This document shows, piece after piece, positions 16,881 through 26,356 of a stretch of DNA of 64,000 nt (its first letter is position 1; each line of letters starts with the position of its first letter). The notes under the pieces are model-generated. The model had not been told where the DNA came from and did no database searches. It saw nothing but the letters and a program-made list of their open reading frames with translations. The DNA is from Crystallibacter sp963696055. Its GTDB lineage: Bacteria; Actinomycetota; Actinomycetes; Actinomycetales; Micrococcaceae. The stretch is from contig CAVOIE010000002.1 in NCBI GenBank assembly GCA_963696055.1, forward strand, positions 744,001-808,000, written 5' to 3'. The position numbers and the translations under genes are program-made.

Positions 16881-18287
16881 CTAGAAATTTGTGGCGATCA
16901 GGTAGATGGCCAGCGCCAGCACGAAGCCGACGATGCCCACCAGGGCCTGGCCCACGGTCCAGGTCTTCAGCGTGGTCTTAGTGTCCATCTGGAAGAACCG
17001 GCTGACCAGCCAGAAGCCCGAATCGTTGACGTGGCCGGCGAAGACCGAGCCCGCGGCCAGCGCCAGCACGATCGCGGCCAGTTCCACCGGGTTGTACTCG
17101 GGGTTGCCCATCACCACGGGCTGGACCAGCGCGGCGGCAGTGGTCAGCGCGACCGTGGCGGAGCCCTGCGCCAGGCGCACCACGGCGGCGATCACAAAGC
17201 CCGCCACAATGATCGGCAGGCCGATCGCATCCAGCGACTCGGCGATGGCGTTGCCGATGCCGCTGGCACGCAGCACCCCGCCGAACATGCCGCCGGCACC
17301 GGTGATCAGGATGATCGAGCAGACCGGGCCGAGCGCGCTGTCCACGACTGTTTCAGTCAGGCTGCGTTCCTTGCCCTGGCGGCCGCCGAGCAGCCACATG
17401 GCCAGGAGAACGGTGATCAGCAGCGCCACCGGAGTCTCGCCGAGCAACCGCAGCACCTGCACCCAGGTGTCCTCCAGCGAAACCACCTTGGCGGTGGCCA
17501 GCATGTTCAGGCCGGTGTTCAGGAAGATCAGCACCAGCGGCAGCAGCAGCAGGAAGAAGATGGTGCCCAGCTTCGGCGCGGAGCGGAACTCGGATTCGAT
17601 CGAACCCTTCGGCGCGTCGAGGATGTCCGGCACGGGGATGTTGAACTTGCGGCCCAGGTAGTGGCCGAACAGGTAGCCCACCACGTACCAGGTGGGAATG
17701 GCTATGACGAGGCCCAGGACCAGGACCAGTCCGATGTCGGCGCCCAGCAGTCCGGTGGCGGCCACCGGACCGGGGTGCGGCGGCACGAAGATATGCATCA
17801 CGGAGAACGCCGTGGCTGCGGGGAATGCGTAGGTCAGCAGCGATCCGCCCAGGCGGCGTGCCACGGTGAAGATGATCGGCAGCATGACTACCAGGCCGGC
17901 ATCGAAGAAGATCGGGAAGCCGAACAGCAGCGACGCGATGGACAGCGCCAGCGGGGCGCGCTTCTCGCCGAAACGTTTAATGAGCGCCTGCGTCATGACC
18001 TCTGCACCGCCGGAAACCTCCAGCATGCGGCCCAGCATGGCGCCCAGCCCGACCAGCAGGGCAACACTGGCCAGCGTCCCGCCGAAGCCACCCAAGAGTG
18101 TCGGCATGATGCCAGTGGCCGGGATGCCCGTGGCCACGGCGGTGAGCAGGCTGACAATAATCAGCGACAGGAAAGCGTGCACCCGGAACCGCATGATCAG
18201 CACCAGCAGCAGCGCGATGGCTGCCACGGCGACAAGCAAGAGGCCGGGCGTGCTCAACGTCCAGTTGAGCTCAAGTTCGGTCATCAT
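16881..18287 (-). CDS. gntP: Gluconate permease, GntP family
   Basis: A 468-residue integral membrane symporter of the gluconate:H+ (GntP) family. About 12-14 helices are visible, with the conserved FGFPIFFDAGLVVMLPI segment (residues near 130) and HIFVPPHPGPVAA near 165, both signatures of this family. It takes up gluconate or related aldonates for the neighbouring kinase. It lies between gntK and idnO in the same direction. Confidence 0.94.
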   Translation of the reverse strand: MMTELELNWTLSTPGLLLVAVAAIALLLVLIMRFRVHAFLSLIIVSLLTAVATGIPATGIMPTLLGGFGGTLASVALLVGLGAMLGRMLEVSGGAEVMTQALIKRFGEKRAPLALSIASLLFGFPIFFDAGLVVMLPIIFTVARRLGGSLLTYAFPAATAFSVMHIFVPPHPGPVAATGLLGADIGLVLVLGLVIAIPTWYVVGYLFGHYLGRKFNIPVPDILDAPKGSIESEFRSAPKLGTIFFLLLLPLVLIFLNTGLNMLATAKVVSLEDTWVQVLRLLGETPVALLITVLLAMWLLGGRQGKERSLTETVVDSALGPVCSIILITGAGGMFGGVLRASGIGNAIAESLDAIGLPIIVAGFVIAAVVRLAQGSATVALTTAAALVQPVVMGNPEYNPVELAAIVLALAAGSVFAGHVNDSGFWLVSRFFQMDTKTTLKTWTVGQALVGIVGFVLALAIYLIATNF

Positions 18288-18335
18288 TGTCCTTCGTGGA
18301 ATCGGATGGTTATCCGTTTAGTTGAGTGTTGAGCT

Positions 18336-18867
18336 TCAAGCGCCGGCGGAGCCGGCCGTTGCCTGCAGGTAGGTCTCCACCCGCACGGCGATCTCGTCCG
18401 GCGAATCGGTGACCGGCACAGCCAGGCCCGGCTCGTCGTCGGCCGAGCGGTTCAAGGGTCTGGAACTGCGAGTCCAGCAGGGCCGGCGGCATGTATTCGT
18501 GGTCGCGCCCGGTGATCCGAGCGGCAATCAGTTCCTGGCTGCCGGTGAGGTGGATGAACCTCGTTCCGGGCGCGAAGGAGCGGATGAGGTCGCGGTAGCT
18601 GCGCTTTAACGCGGAGCAGGCGACAACGGCAGAGGTTCCCTCCGCCAGTTTGTCCGCCATGACCTGGCCAATGGCGCTCAGCCACGGGTGCCGGTCGGCG
18701 TCGCTGAGCGGGTGTCCGGAGGCCATCTTTTCCTTATTGGCGGCGCTGTGCAGATCATCGCCGTCGATGAATTCCAGACCCAAATGCTGTGCGACGGCGG
18801 CGCCCACCGTGGACTTTCCGCATCCTTGGACACCCATGACCACCAGCGGGGGATATTGCAGAGACAT
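18336..18867 (-). CDS. gntK: Gluconokinase, apparent frameshift near C-terminus
   Basis: Thermoresistant-type gluconokinase phosphorylating D-gluconate to 6-phosphogluconate. P-loop MGVQGCGKST is at residues 11-20, with FIDGDDLHS and the RDHEYMPPALLDSQFQTLEPL helix normal for the family. At about 18450 the frame changes: the original frame runs on to 18310 with an atypical Arg/Gly-rich tail, while the neighbouring frame continues the expected end (ADDEPGLAVPVTDSPDEIAV, stop at 18336). A single-base indel, real or from sequencing, is implied. GAGGAG stands before the ATG. Confidence 0.85.
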
Positions 18868-18895
18868 GGGCAGAACTCCTCAGACGCATCATTAC

Positions 18896-18934
18896 ATCTG
18901 ATTTGGTGACTAATCTCTCGCCAATAAATCAGAT
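18896..18934. promoter_or_regulatory. Inverted repeat upstream of gntK
   Basis: Arms ATCTGATTT (18896-18904) and AAATCAGAT (18926-18934) are exact reverse complements with centres 30 bp apart, 29 bp upstream of the gntK start. In an AT-richer promoter gap this is a good candidate for the binding site of the FadR-type regulator at 14063. Confidence 0.5.
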
Positions 18935-19130
18935 TTATCCGGAACAAGGTACCACTGGCGGTCGGTCTCCAGCAAAACCGGAAAATAGATGAGTTGGGAT
19001 GTCCGCCGAGTAACGAATTACCCTTCGCTTGCTCCGGCCCGTATCGCAGACTGCGTCCCGAGACTAGATTGGTTTGTACAGGGTGTCCGGCGGCACCATC
19101 TGCGGCGCCGCGGAGCCCGAGGAGGTCGGA

Positions 19131-19409
19131 ATGTCCTTATCGGATGAAGAACAGCAGCGCCTGGACAAGCTGGGGCAGCAACTCGAGAACGACGATCCCC
19201 GTCTCGCCCGCTCCTTGTCTGCTCGCGGCATCATGGTCTTCGGCCACCTCATCAGCGCCGGAACCCTCTGGGCTGTTGCCGGAGCCCTCCTGTTGTTCAT
19301 CGGAGTCGCGGTAAATTCCCTGTTTTTGGGCATGCTGGGACTCATCGCCCTTGCGGCGGGCGCCATCCGCGGCGGCGTCAACTTCGCGTCCCGCCACCGC
19401 CGCCTCTAG
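19131..19409 (+). CDS. DUF3040 small membrane protein
   Basis: A 92-residue protein beginning MSLSDEEQQRLDKLGQQLEN and with an ARGIMV-like linker then two hydrophobic helices (about residues 38-58 and 60-78), the plan of DUF3040 actinobacterial proteins. Function is unknown. The ATG at 19131 has GGAGG at 19121-19125, which decides the start. Confidence 0.85.
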   Translation: MSLSDEEQQRLDKLGQQLENDDPRLARSLSARGIMVFGHLISAGTLWAVAGALLLFIGVAVNSLFLGMLGLIALAAGAIRGGVNFASRHRRL

Positions 19410-19905
19410 CCGCCGCCTTTTCACGGCTACTTCCAGATCGGCCATGGGGCAAAAACTGTCTGCCCGTGCGACATCATGTACCTCAGGCCCCCTGCGTGGC
19501 CAGCCCGCCTCCGATGTTCCGATAAGCGTGGCCAGCACGCCTCCTGCGTTCCGATTAGCTTGCAGACCGTGCCCGGACGACCACTTGCCGGATCCGACGG
19601 ATCGGCCGTGACCTCGCTATGCGAGGGTGATGCATCGCAACTTGGGGCTGCTGGACCCGCGTCTTTTCGCGCCGCGTCCTTCGGACTCAGTCCCCCGGCA
19701 CAACGCGCCAAGCCAACTTTCGGGTGGAAATCCTGCCTTCGCCAATGCGAACCACGTCACGTTCGTTACCTCGCCGTGTCACAGGGACGGTGGCATAACA
19801 CACCTCATCATGTACTTTTGCTCAAGCGCATTCGTCGTGGACCGTGCACCCGCACGAGAGGAATGCAGCGGTTGAGTTCGATTCAAAGGTGAAAGAGGTC
19901 TCCCT
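19410..19905. other. Gap before the ThDP enzyme
   Basis: About 500 bases with no convincing gene. It contains a 32-bp tandem duplication (listed) and AT-richer sequence near 19790-19890 that probably holds the promoter of the next gene. Confidence 0.5.
19494..19557. repeat. Two abutting 32-bp direct repeats
   Basis: Copies 19494-19525 and 19526-19557 share 27 of 32 positions; both begin GCGTGGCCAGC and carry GTTCCGAT near the end. On the minus strand both encode a LIGT-E-A-x-WPR peptide, so it may be debris of a once-coding repeat. Confidence 0.7.
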
Positions 19906-21588
19906 GTGACACAGGTTCAAACGGAAGCGGTCGCAGTCGCAGCTGAGCAGCAGCCCGGCCGCAAATCGGCAGGACATGTCATTGTCGATTCGCTGATTGC
20001 GCACGGCGTCGAACGAACCTACGTCGTTCCCGGCGAAAGCTACCTGGAAGTGTTGGACGGCCTTCACAATTCCACCATCGACACGATTGTTTGCCGCCAC
20101 GAAGGCGGCGCGGCCTACATGGCCGAGGCTGACGGAAAGATGAACCAGCGGCCGGGCATCGCCATGGTCACCCGTGGACCCGGTGCCGCCAACGCCCACG
20201 TCGGCCTGCACACCGCCTGGCAGGACTCCACCCCCATGGTGCTGTTCGTGGGCCTGATCCCCTTCGAGCACCGCGACCGCGAAGCCTTCCAGGAATTCGA
20301 CATCAAGTCTTGGTTCGACACCGGCGCCAAGCGCGTCATGGTCCTGGACCACCCCGAACGCGCCTCCGAAATCGTCGCCGAAGCGATGTTTGCGGCCACC
20401 AGCGGCCGCCCGGGCCCCGTCGTCGTCGGCCTTCCGGAAGATGTCATTCGCGAAGAAACCGACGCCACGTTGCACCCGGTCATTCCCGTTGCCCAGGGCG
20501 GCATGACGGTCACCGACTGGAAGGCGCTGAAGGCAGCCTTGAAGGAAGCCGAAAAGCCGCTGTTCGTCGTCGGCGGCAATGACTGGACCCAGGAAGGCGC
20601 CAGCGCCCTGACCGCATGGCTTGAAGAGCACAACATTGCAGCTGCCGTTGAGTGGCGCTGCGAGGGCACCATCCCCTTCGACTCCCCCTCCTACGTTGGC
20701 CCGATTGGCTACGGCCGGCCGAAGCCCACCTACGACCTGCTCGAGGAAACGGACCTGCTGGTCTTCGTCGGCACCGTGCCGGGCGACGTCATCACCGACG
20801 GCTTCCTGATCCGCCAGGACTGGTCCAAGAAGAACTTCCTGGTCACCATCGACCCGGCGCTGCGCGGACGCTCCGGTCCCGTCTCCCACCAGATTGTGGC
20901 CAAACCCGACGTGTTTGTTCGCGACCTGGTCATGATGGACCTGCCACTGAAGGAAGAGTGGAAAGACTTCACCCAGCGCATGCGCGGCGAGCAGGAGAAG
21001 TTTGCTGCCCTGCCGCCGGCCGAACCCACCGACGGGCCGGCCCGCATGGACACCATGATGGCCAATCTGGTCAGCGGCCTGCCGCGCGACGCCATGGTCA
21101 CGCTGGGCGCCGGCGAGCACACCAACTGGGCGCACCGCTACTTCCCCACCCATGACTACGCCTCCATGCTGTCCGCACGGAACGGGTCGATGGGCTACTC
21201 GGTTCCCTCCGCCATCGCTGCATCACTGGCCTACCCCGGACGCCGCGTGGTGACCATCGCTGGCGACGGAGAGTTCCTCATGAACGGCCAGGAACTGGCG
21301 ACCGCCGCCCAGTACGGCGCCACTCCGTTGGTCATCGTCATGGACAACCAGGAATACGGCACCATCCGGACCCACCAGGAACGCTGGTACCCCGAGCGCA
21401 TCTCCGGTACCCAGCTGAAGAACCCCGACTTCGCCCTGATGGCACAGGCCTTCGGTGGCTTCGGTGTCAAGGTGGAACGCGATGCCGACGTGCCCGCTGC
21501 CCTCGAAGCCGCCCTGAAGGCCATCGATGAGGACAAGACCTTCGCCTTGATCCACCTGGTGGTGGAGCAGCGGGTCAAGGCCTACTGA
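19906..21588 (+). CDS. Thiamine-diphosphate enzyme, acetolactate synthase family
   Basis: A 560-residue ThDP enzyme with the three canonical domains: N-terminal pyrimidine domain with the catalytic Glu (CRHEGGAAYMAE, residue near 66), a central domain, and a C-terminal pyrophosphate domain with the GDGEFLMN...N motif (residues 452-480). No small regulatory subunit gene is adjacent and the sequence departs from biosynthetic IlvB, so it may be a catabolic acetolactate synthase, glyoxylate carboligase-like or other carboligase/decarboxylase. Start GTG 19906 follows GAGG. A strong terminator follows. Confidence 0.86.
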   Translation: MTQVQTEAVAVAAEQQPGRKSAGHVIVDSLIAHGVERTYVVPGESYLEVLDGLHNSTIDTIVCRHEGGAAYMAEADGKMNQRPGIAMVTRGPGAANAHVGLHTAWQDSTPMVLFVGLIPFEHRDREAFQEFDIKSWFDTGAKRVMVLDHPERASEIVAEAMFAATSGRPGPVVVGLPEDVIREETDATLHPVIPVAQGGMTVTDWKALKAALKEAEKPLFVVGGNDWTQEGASALTAWLEEHNIAAAVEWRCEGTIPFDSPSYVGPIGYGRPKPTYDLLEETDLLVFVGTVPGDVITDGFLIRQDWSKKNFLVTIDPALRGRSGPVSHQIVAKPDVFVRDLVMMDLPLKEEWKDFTQRMRGEQEKFAALPPAEPTDGPARMDTMMANLVSGLPRDAMVTLGAGEHTNWAHRYFPTHDYASMLSARNGSMGYSVPSAIAASLAYPGRRVVTIAGDGEFLMNGQELATAAQYGATPLVIVMDNQEYGTIRTHQERWYPERISGTQLKNPDFALMAQAFGGFGVKVERDADVPAALEAALKAIDEDKTFALIHLVVEQRVKAY

Positions 21589-21609
21589 CTCTGAGCGGGA
21601 TCACCGCAA

Positions 21610-21644
21610 GCCGGTGGCTGGGACTTCTTGTCCCGGCCACCGGC
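21610..21644 (+). terminator. Rho-independent terminator
   Basis: A 15-bp stem (21610-21624 with 21630-21644, one G-T pair) closed by a TTCTT loop and followed by ATTTTCTTG, 21 bases after the ThDP enzyme stop. Confidence 0.88.
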
Positions 21645-21674
21645 ATTTTCTTGTCCCGGTCAGTTTCGCTCGAG

Positions 21675-23279
21675 CTATCCCCTGGCTTGCAGAGTGTGCG
21701 GCCGGCGCATCAGTCGTGCCCGGCGTCGACGTTGCGCTCTTCGCCGTTCCCTCTTGCCCTTGGCGCCGGCGGTGTGCTTGGCTCCGCTCGGCTCCGCTTC
21801 CCAGGCTTCCCGCGCCCGGCCCTCGGGCTGATCCGATGGCTCCGGTTCAGGCCATTCCGGTTCGGGAGTGGGAGTCCCGGGCAGCGGCGGTGCGGTGGAG
21901 GTGTAGACGTGGCCGGTCGGGGTGGTGGTCGCGACGCTGGCTGTGGCGCCGCGGACGGTTCTGGCGGACCAGCCTTCGGCTTCATGAGCGTAGTTGCAGT
22001 CTTCACAAAGACCACGCCCATTGGTCAATGTGGTCTCCCCGCCTTCCGACCACGCGACGATGTGGTCAATATGCCGGATCGGCGCATCGCACCAAGGACC
22101 GGTGCAGGATGCGTCACGGGCCACGATCATCCGGCGCAGCCCGTCCGGGAACTTCCGCGCTTTCGAATCCATCCCCAGCAACTGGCCCGTCCCAGGAGCC
22201 GTGAAGAGGCGCCGGACCCACACGTCCTCCACTCCGCCGACCCTGAGAGTTTTCATTCTCACCTGACGGGCTTCTTCGCGCGCGGTCTTCCAACCAGACT
22301 CAGTTCCCGCTGGCGGTGCCTTCTGTTCGGCGCCGGGCGGCCCGGTCTTCCCCGGCGGGCTGAAGGGGAGCCGGATGAGGTCGCGGGCATATTGGGCCGG
22401 GACAATGCCGTAGCCGGTCAGCCAGGCCGGCTCGCTGTCGCCCTGCAGCAGCGCCCGGTCTGTCATCACCAGCTGTATTTCGGTGCGCGCCGGATCTGCA
22501 GTGGAGGCGCCGGTGAGGCGTTCAAACACCGTGTCCGCCATCGCCTGTCCTCGGGGCCTAGGGTCTCCGGCGTTGCGCAACCGGTCCGCTTCCCGGTTCA
22601 ATGCCGCCATCACGGCAACCCCCTGGACCACGGGCAACAAGGTGCGGACCGAGACCATGGTGTCGGGTTCGGGCCGCGAGGAAACGTGTCGGTCGGCTTC
22701 GGCTTTCGCGGCGCGGTTCACCACCGAGTGCGGGTCCAAGCGGTAGGCCACCCGCTTCGCCTCCGCTGTCAGGGCTTTGTCGCCCAGTCCGTTCAGGCGT
22801 GCCGGGTTCCCGGCCAGTTCTTCATCCACTCGTGCCCGGTCCTCACGGCTCAGGCACATGGTTTCGCAGACCAGGATAGAGGCACGCCGCTCATTCAAAT
22901 GTCCTGTTTCCAGGGCTTGGAGCGTGTGCGGCATCTCGTTGACTAGGGCCTTGGCTACGCCCAACAGGAGCCCGCCGCGGTGCGGAGATTGCCGCCTGGC
23001 CAACCCGATCTGCTTCGCAATCCCGCGGCCGCACCGGTCCTTCGGCACGCCGGCTGCGGCCCGCCGTGAACGGATGGAGTCATCCAGCGCAGCCGAGGCC
23101 CTCGCCTGCGCCGCGGCAGCGGCGTCCTTGAGGTTCTCCAAGGCCGTGATCCGGTCGATCCGCTCCGCATCCGAAACGTCAAAGTCAAGACTGGCCAAGG
23201 AACGGGCAAACGCGTTGATCCCAGCCGCACCAACGGCGGGCGGCCCTTCAGCTACTCCAGGTGCTGCCTGATCCAACAT
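21675..23279 (-). CDS. DUF222 and HNH endonuclease domain protein (13E12-like)
   Basis: A 534-residue member of the actinobacterial 13E12/DUF222 family: a helical DUF222 region (about residues 25-330), then an HNH nuclease module with CTGPWC, HIDHIVAW and CEDCN, which hold the zinc-binding cysteines and catalytic His residues, then a Pro/Glu-rich tail. These are multi-copy, patchily spread genes in actinobacteria; DNA cleavage is expected from the HNH motif but biological role is unknown. A terminator for the opposing gene lies 30 bases past its stop. Confidence 0.9.
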   Translation of the reverse strand: MLDQAAPGVAEGPPAVGAAGINAFARSLASLDFDVSDAERIDRITALENLKDAAAAAQARASAALDDSIRSRRAAAGVPKDRCGRGIAKQIGLARRQSPHRGGLLLGVAKALVNEMPHTLQALETGHLNERRASILVCETMCLSREDRARVDEELAGNPARLNGLGDKALTAEAKRVAYRLDPHSVVNRAAKAEADRHVSSRPEPDTMVSVRTLLPVVQGVAVMAALNREADRLRNAGDPRPRGQAMADTVFERLTGASTADPARTEIQLVMTDRALLQGDSEPAWLTGYGIVPAQYARDLIRLPFSPPGKTGPPGAEQKAPPAGTESGWKTAREEARQVRMKTLRVGGVEDVWVRRLFTAPGTGQLLGMDSKARKFPDGLRRMIVARDASCTGPWCDAPIRHIDHIVAWSEGGETTLTNGRGLCEDCNYAHEAEGWSARTVRGATASVATTTPTGHVYTSTAPPLPGTPTPEPEWPEPEPSDQPEGRAREAWEAEPSGAKHTAGAKGKRERRRAQRRRRARLMRRPHTLQARG

Positions 23280-23849
23280 CTCAGCGCCTCAATCGTCAGC
23301 ATGCCCGCAGGGCACGACATCAAACACGAGCGGTCGTGGAACAGAGTCCACAGACGCCACCGGGAACACGAAAACCGGTGGCCAACATATGGTGCGGAAC
23401 TACTACTAAAAACAGGCTATCCGCCGGCACTGACAGTCTCGGAGCCAGCGGAACTGCTACTAATTACAGCTTATGGATTGCTTCGGCCAGTTACCGAAGT
23501 GAGTTTACGGATGTGGCCAACCCAGCCCTCGACACAGGTTGTGGAGGACAGGACAGCGTTTGGCGGCGACCCAGGACTGGACAGCGTTTGGCGGCAGCTC
23601 AGGACTGGAGAGTGTTTGGCGGGCGCTGAGCTAGGAGACAACGGTGGCTGGCAGGTTGTCCTTCACTGTGGCTGGCGCGTGTTCATGCGCCTCTGGCGCG
23701 TGATGGCTCGCCGCGAGGCCCCCCACCGAAGCCGCACTCAGCGCTCAAGGTGGGGGCACCGCCGTCGTTGTCAGGCCGAGGCGGTGGCGAACCCGGCAAA
23801 AAAAAATCACGGGAGCGTAACCTTTCACCTCCCGGGCGCGATTAGCCTG
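23280..23849. other. Gap with tandem repeats
   Basis: About 570 bases without recognised gene. It holds a 28-bp tandem repeat (listed) and a poly-A tract at 23799-23807 before the next doubtful coding region. Confidence 0.5.
23543..23626. repeat. Three tandem 28-bp repeats
   Basis: Units at 23543-23570, 23571-23598 and 23599-23626 share the core GACAGCGTTTGGCGG; the last two also share CAGGACTGGA. They abut without spacers. Confidence 0.75.
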
Positions 23850-24377
23850 GTGTACGGGCGCACTGCGGGCTTCCGCCAGCCGTGCGCCAAGCACAACGTC
23901 GTCGGTTTTTTCGCGCCGTCCGCGGCCGGTAAAGCCGAAACCCCCGACCCCGCCGAGCAAGGCGATCCCGCCGGCATCCCCGCGGCGCCGGACCGGGCCG
24001 TGCCGAATGACGACACCGCCCCGGACAGAGGCGCCGGCTCGGATGCAGACGCTCCGGCTGACGCAGATTCCGCCCCGGGACCGGCCCACCCTGCTGCCCC
24101 GGGACATTCGATTGCTCCCGGGCAGCAACCCGAAACGCCCGGCGGCAACCGCTCCGTCAAGAGTGATCCGAACCGGGCGGAACGCGATCCGGCCGCGCCC
24201 CTCCGCGGCCTCCTGCCGGGAGCGCCGCCGCTGAACGGCACGCTGCCCGATCCGGCCATGCCGGACCGGCCGAAGGACAAACCAGGCAAGGGCTTGCCGC
24301 TGGAGGACGGCAGCCTGCCCTCGCCCGATCCGGCCCGGATCCCCGCCCTGCCGGTGGCGCCGGACCCGCACCGCTGA
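23850..24377 (+). CDS. Possible Pro/Asp-rich low-complexity protein
   Basis: From a GTG at 23850 this frame gives 175 residues, of which residues after about 35 are rich in Pro, Ala, Asp and Gly, ending ALPVAPDPHR. Codon ends are GC-rich in this frame, which supports coding, but there is no clear ribosome site, the start is uncertain, and the opposite strand is also open. No domain is recognised. It could be a secreted/wall linker remnant. Confidence 0.33.
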   Translation: MYGRTAGFRQPCAKHNVVGFFAPSAAGKAETPDPAEQGDPAGIPAAPDRAVPNDDTAPDRGAGSDADAPADADSAPGPAHPAAPGHSIAPGQQPETPGGNRSVKSDPNRAERDPAAPLRGLLPGAPPLNGTLPDPAMPDRPKDKPGKGLPLEDGSLPSPDPARIPALPVAPDPHR

Positions 24378-24499
24378 CCGCCGGCCTGCCTGCCTGTCTG
24401 CCTCCTGCCTGCCGCATCCTGCCCTTCCGGCACACCGCGGATAATGGCAGAGTGTCGCCCAGGGGCACACCGTTTCTGTCTCAGCGGGCAGGAGGATTC

Positions 24500-26254
24500 A
24501 TGGCTTCACCGCGGCTGGTACTCGGGCCGATGCTGCGTTATGTGGATCAGACCACGGCCAGCATCTGGGTGGAGACCGGAGAAGCCGCCCGCATCGCCGT
24601 CGTTGTTGCAGGCCGTTCCTGGCAGGCACGAACTTTTGCCGTCCACGGCCACCACTATGCGCTGGTAGAGGTTGACGGGCTGGAGCCCGGGAGTGCCGCG
24701 CCGTACCGGCTGGAGATCGACGGCGTTCGGGCGTGGCCGGAGCCGGACTCGCCGTACCCGGCTCCCGTGATCCGCACCCTCGCGCCGGGGCGACCGCTCA
24801 GCCTGGCCTTCGGGTCCTGCCGCACCAGCACCGAGCATGACGCGGCGGGCAACCGGAAGCATGGCGTGGACGCGCTGCGGGCCTATGCGCTGCACCGCGC
24901 GTCCTCCGGCCAGGCACCAGACGATGTCGGCGGTCAAGCGGAAAACGATGCGGGCCGAAGCCCGGCGGACCCGCCGGGCCCGGCCAAGGACAACTCCGGC
25001 TGGCCGGACCTGGTGCTCTTCCTCGGCGACCAGGTCTACGCGGACTCCACCACGGAGGCGATGCAGGATTTCATCCGCTCCCGGCGCGATATCAAGGAGC
25101 CGCCGGGCAAGGAGTTGAAGGACTTTCAGGAGTACGCCCACCTGTACATGCTCGCGTGGTCGGACGGCGCTAACCGCTGGCTGTTGTCCACCGTGCCCAG
25201 CGCCATGATCTTCGACGACCATGACATCCGCGATGACTGGAACGCCTCGCTGGCCTGGCGGCGGCAGATGGAGGCGACGTCGTGGTGGCACGGCCGGATC
25301 GTTTCCGGACTGGCGTCCTATTGGGTCTACCAGCATCTGGGCAACCTGTCCCCGGAGCAGCGTGCCCAGGACCAGCTGTGGCAGCAGGTGGCCAACCACA
25401 CGGGCGACGCCGAACTGGACCTGACCGATGCGCTGGAGGCGTTCGCTGAGCGTGCGGACCGGGACCCGGAAACCTACCGGTGGAGCTTCACACGCGATAT
25501 CGGCGAAACCCGGTTGGTGGTCGTGGACTCTCGCGCGGCCCGCGAACTGGAGCCGGGGCGGCGTTCCTTGCTGGACCAGAACGAGATGGCCTGGCTGGAC
25601 GGCCAGCTGCAGGGCGGGTTCAAGCACCTGCTGATCGGGACCTCGCTGCCGTTCCTGCTCCCCCGGGGCCTGCACCATATCGAGTCCTGGAACGAGGCGC
25701 TGAGCGAGGGGGCCTGGGGCAAGTTTCCGGCGGCCATCGGCGAGCAGCTGCGGCAGGCCGTGGATCTGGAGCACTGGGCGGCCTTCCAGCACAGCTTCCG
25801 GAAGGTGGCGGCGATGGTGCAGGAGGTGGCCGACGGCGGACGCGGGCCTGCGCCGGAGACCGTCACCTTCCTCTCGGGCGACGTCCACTTCTCCTACGTG
25901 TCCGAGGTCCAGCGCTCCGCGGGCAGCCGGATCGTCCAGGCCGTCTGCTCCCCCGTCCGCAATCCGCTGCCGCGGGTCCTGCGCTACTTCACCGCCTTCA
26001 TGTCCTACGGCGTTGCCGCCCCGGTCGGCGCCCTGGTGGCCCGGGGCGCCAAGGTCCCGAAACCGCCGTTCGACTGGAAGGGCCTCAAGCGGCCCTGGTT
26101 CGACAACAACCTGGCCAGCCTCGAGGTTTCCGGCGATGGCCTGAGGATCCGTTGGGAAACCGGTGTGGTGGACGACGGCGACCACCAGCACCCCCGGTTG
26201 GAAGAGGTTGCCGCCGTGACCATCACCCCGCGCGGCACCCCGGCCCTGAGCTAA
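24500..26254 (+). CDS. PhoD-like phosphatase
   Basis: A 584-residue metallophosphatase of the PhoD-like family. Metal-binding blocks are GDQVYAD (about residue 180), IFDDHDIRDDWN (about 240) and SGDVHFSYVSEV (about 460). No signal peptide or Tat motif is present (MASPRLVLGPML), so unlike secreted alkaline phosphatase PhoD it is probably cytoplasmic, as are many actinobacterial relatives. ATG 24500 is set by AGGAGG at 24490-24495. A tandem repeat begins right at its stop codon. Confidence 0.9.
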   Translation: MASPRLVLGPMLRYVDQTTASIWVETGEAARIAVVVAGRSWQARTFAVHGHHYALVEVDGLEPGSAAPYRLEIDGVRAWPEPDSPYPAPVIRTLAPGRPLSLAFGSCRTSTEHDAAGNRKHGVDALRAYALHRASSGQAPDDVGGQAENDAGRSPADPPGPAKDNSGWPDLVLFLGDQVYADSTTEAMQDFIRSRRDIKEPPGKELKDFQEYAHLYMLAWSDGANRWLLSTVPSAMIFDDHDIRDDWNASLAWRRQMEATSWWHGRIVSGLASYWVYQHLGNLSPEQRAQDQLWQQVANHTGDAELDLTDALEAFAERADRDPETYRWSFTRDIGETRLVVVDSRAARELEPGRRSLLDQNEMAWLDGQLQGGFKHLLIGTSLPFLLPRGLHHIESWNEALSEGAWGKFPAAIGEQLRQAVDLEHWAAFQHSFRKVAAMVQEVADGGRGPAPETVTFLSGDVHFSYVSEVQRSAGSRIVQAVCSPVRNPLPRVLRYFTAFMSYGVAAPVGALVARGAKVPKPPFDWKGLKRPWFDNNLASLEVSGDGLRIRWETGVVDDGDHQHPRLEEVAAVTITPRGTPALS

Positions 26255-26314
26255 GCGGGTCCGGCCCGGCGCTAGGCGGGTCCGGCCCCGGCGTTAGGCG
26301 GGTCCGGCCCCGGG
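26251..26314. repeat. Three tandem 21/22-bp repeats at the gene end
   Basis: Units at 26251, 26272 and 26294 each contain GCGGGTCCGGCCC preceded by CTAA, CTAG or TTAG. The first unit includes the stop codon of the phosphatase gene. Confidence 0.72.
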
Positions 26315-26356
26315 ACGCCGGTCGAGGCAGGCGGCGCGCCCACTTACGCTGGTGAC

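Noticed and set aside
16260..18332. 690-codon plus-strand frame across idnO and gntP
   Set aside because: Antisense to two well-recognised genes; His/Gln/Arg-rich shadow.
18430..18470. Programmed frameshift in gntK
   Set aside because: No slippery heptamer or evident stimulatory structure; single-base error or mutation is simpler.
21675..23279. Mobile intron or IS element
   Set aside because: DUF222-HNH genes are ordinary multi-copy actinobacterial genes; no inverted ends or target duplication seen.
23543..23626. CRISPR array
   Set aside because: 28-bp units abut directly, with no spacers and no cas genes, so it is a tandem repeat.
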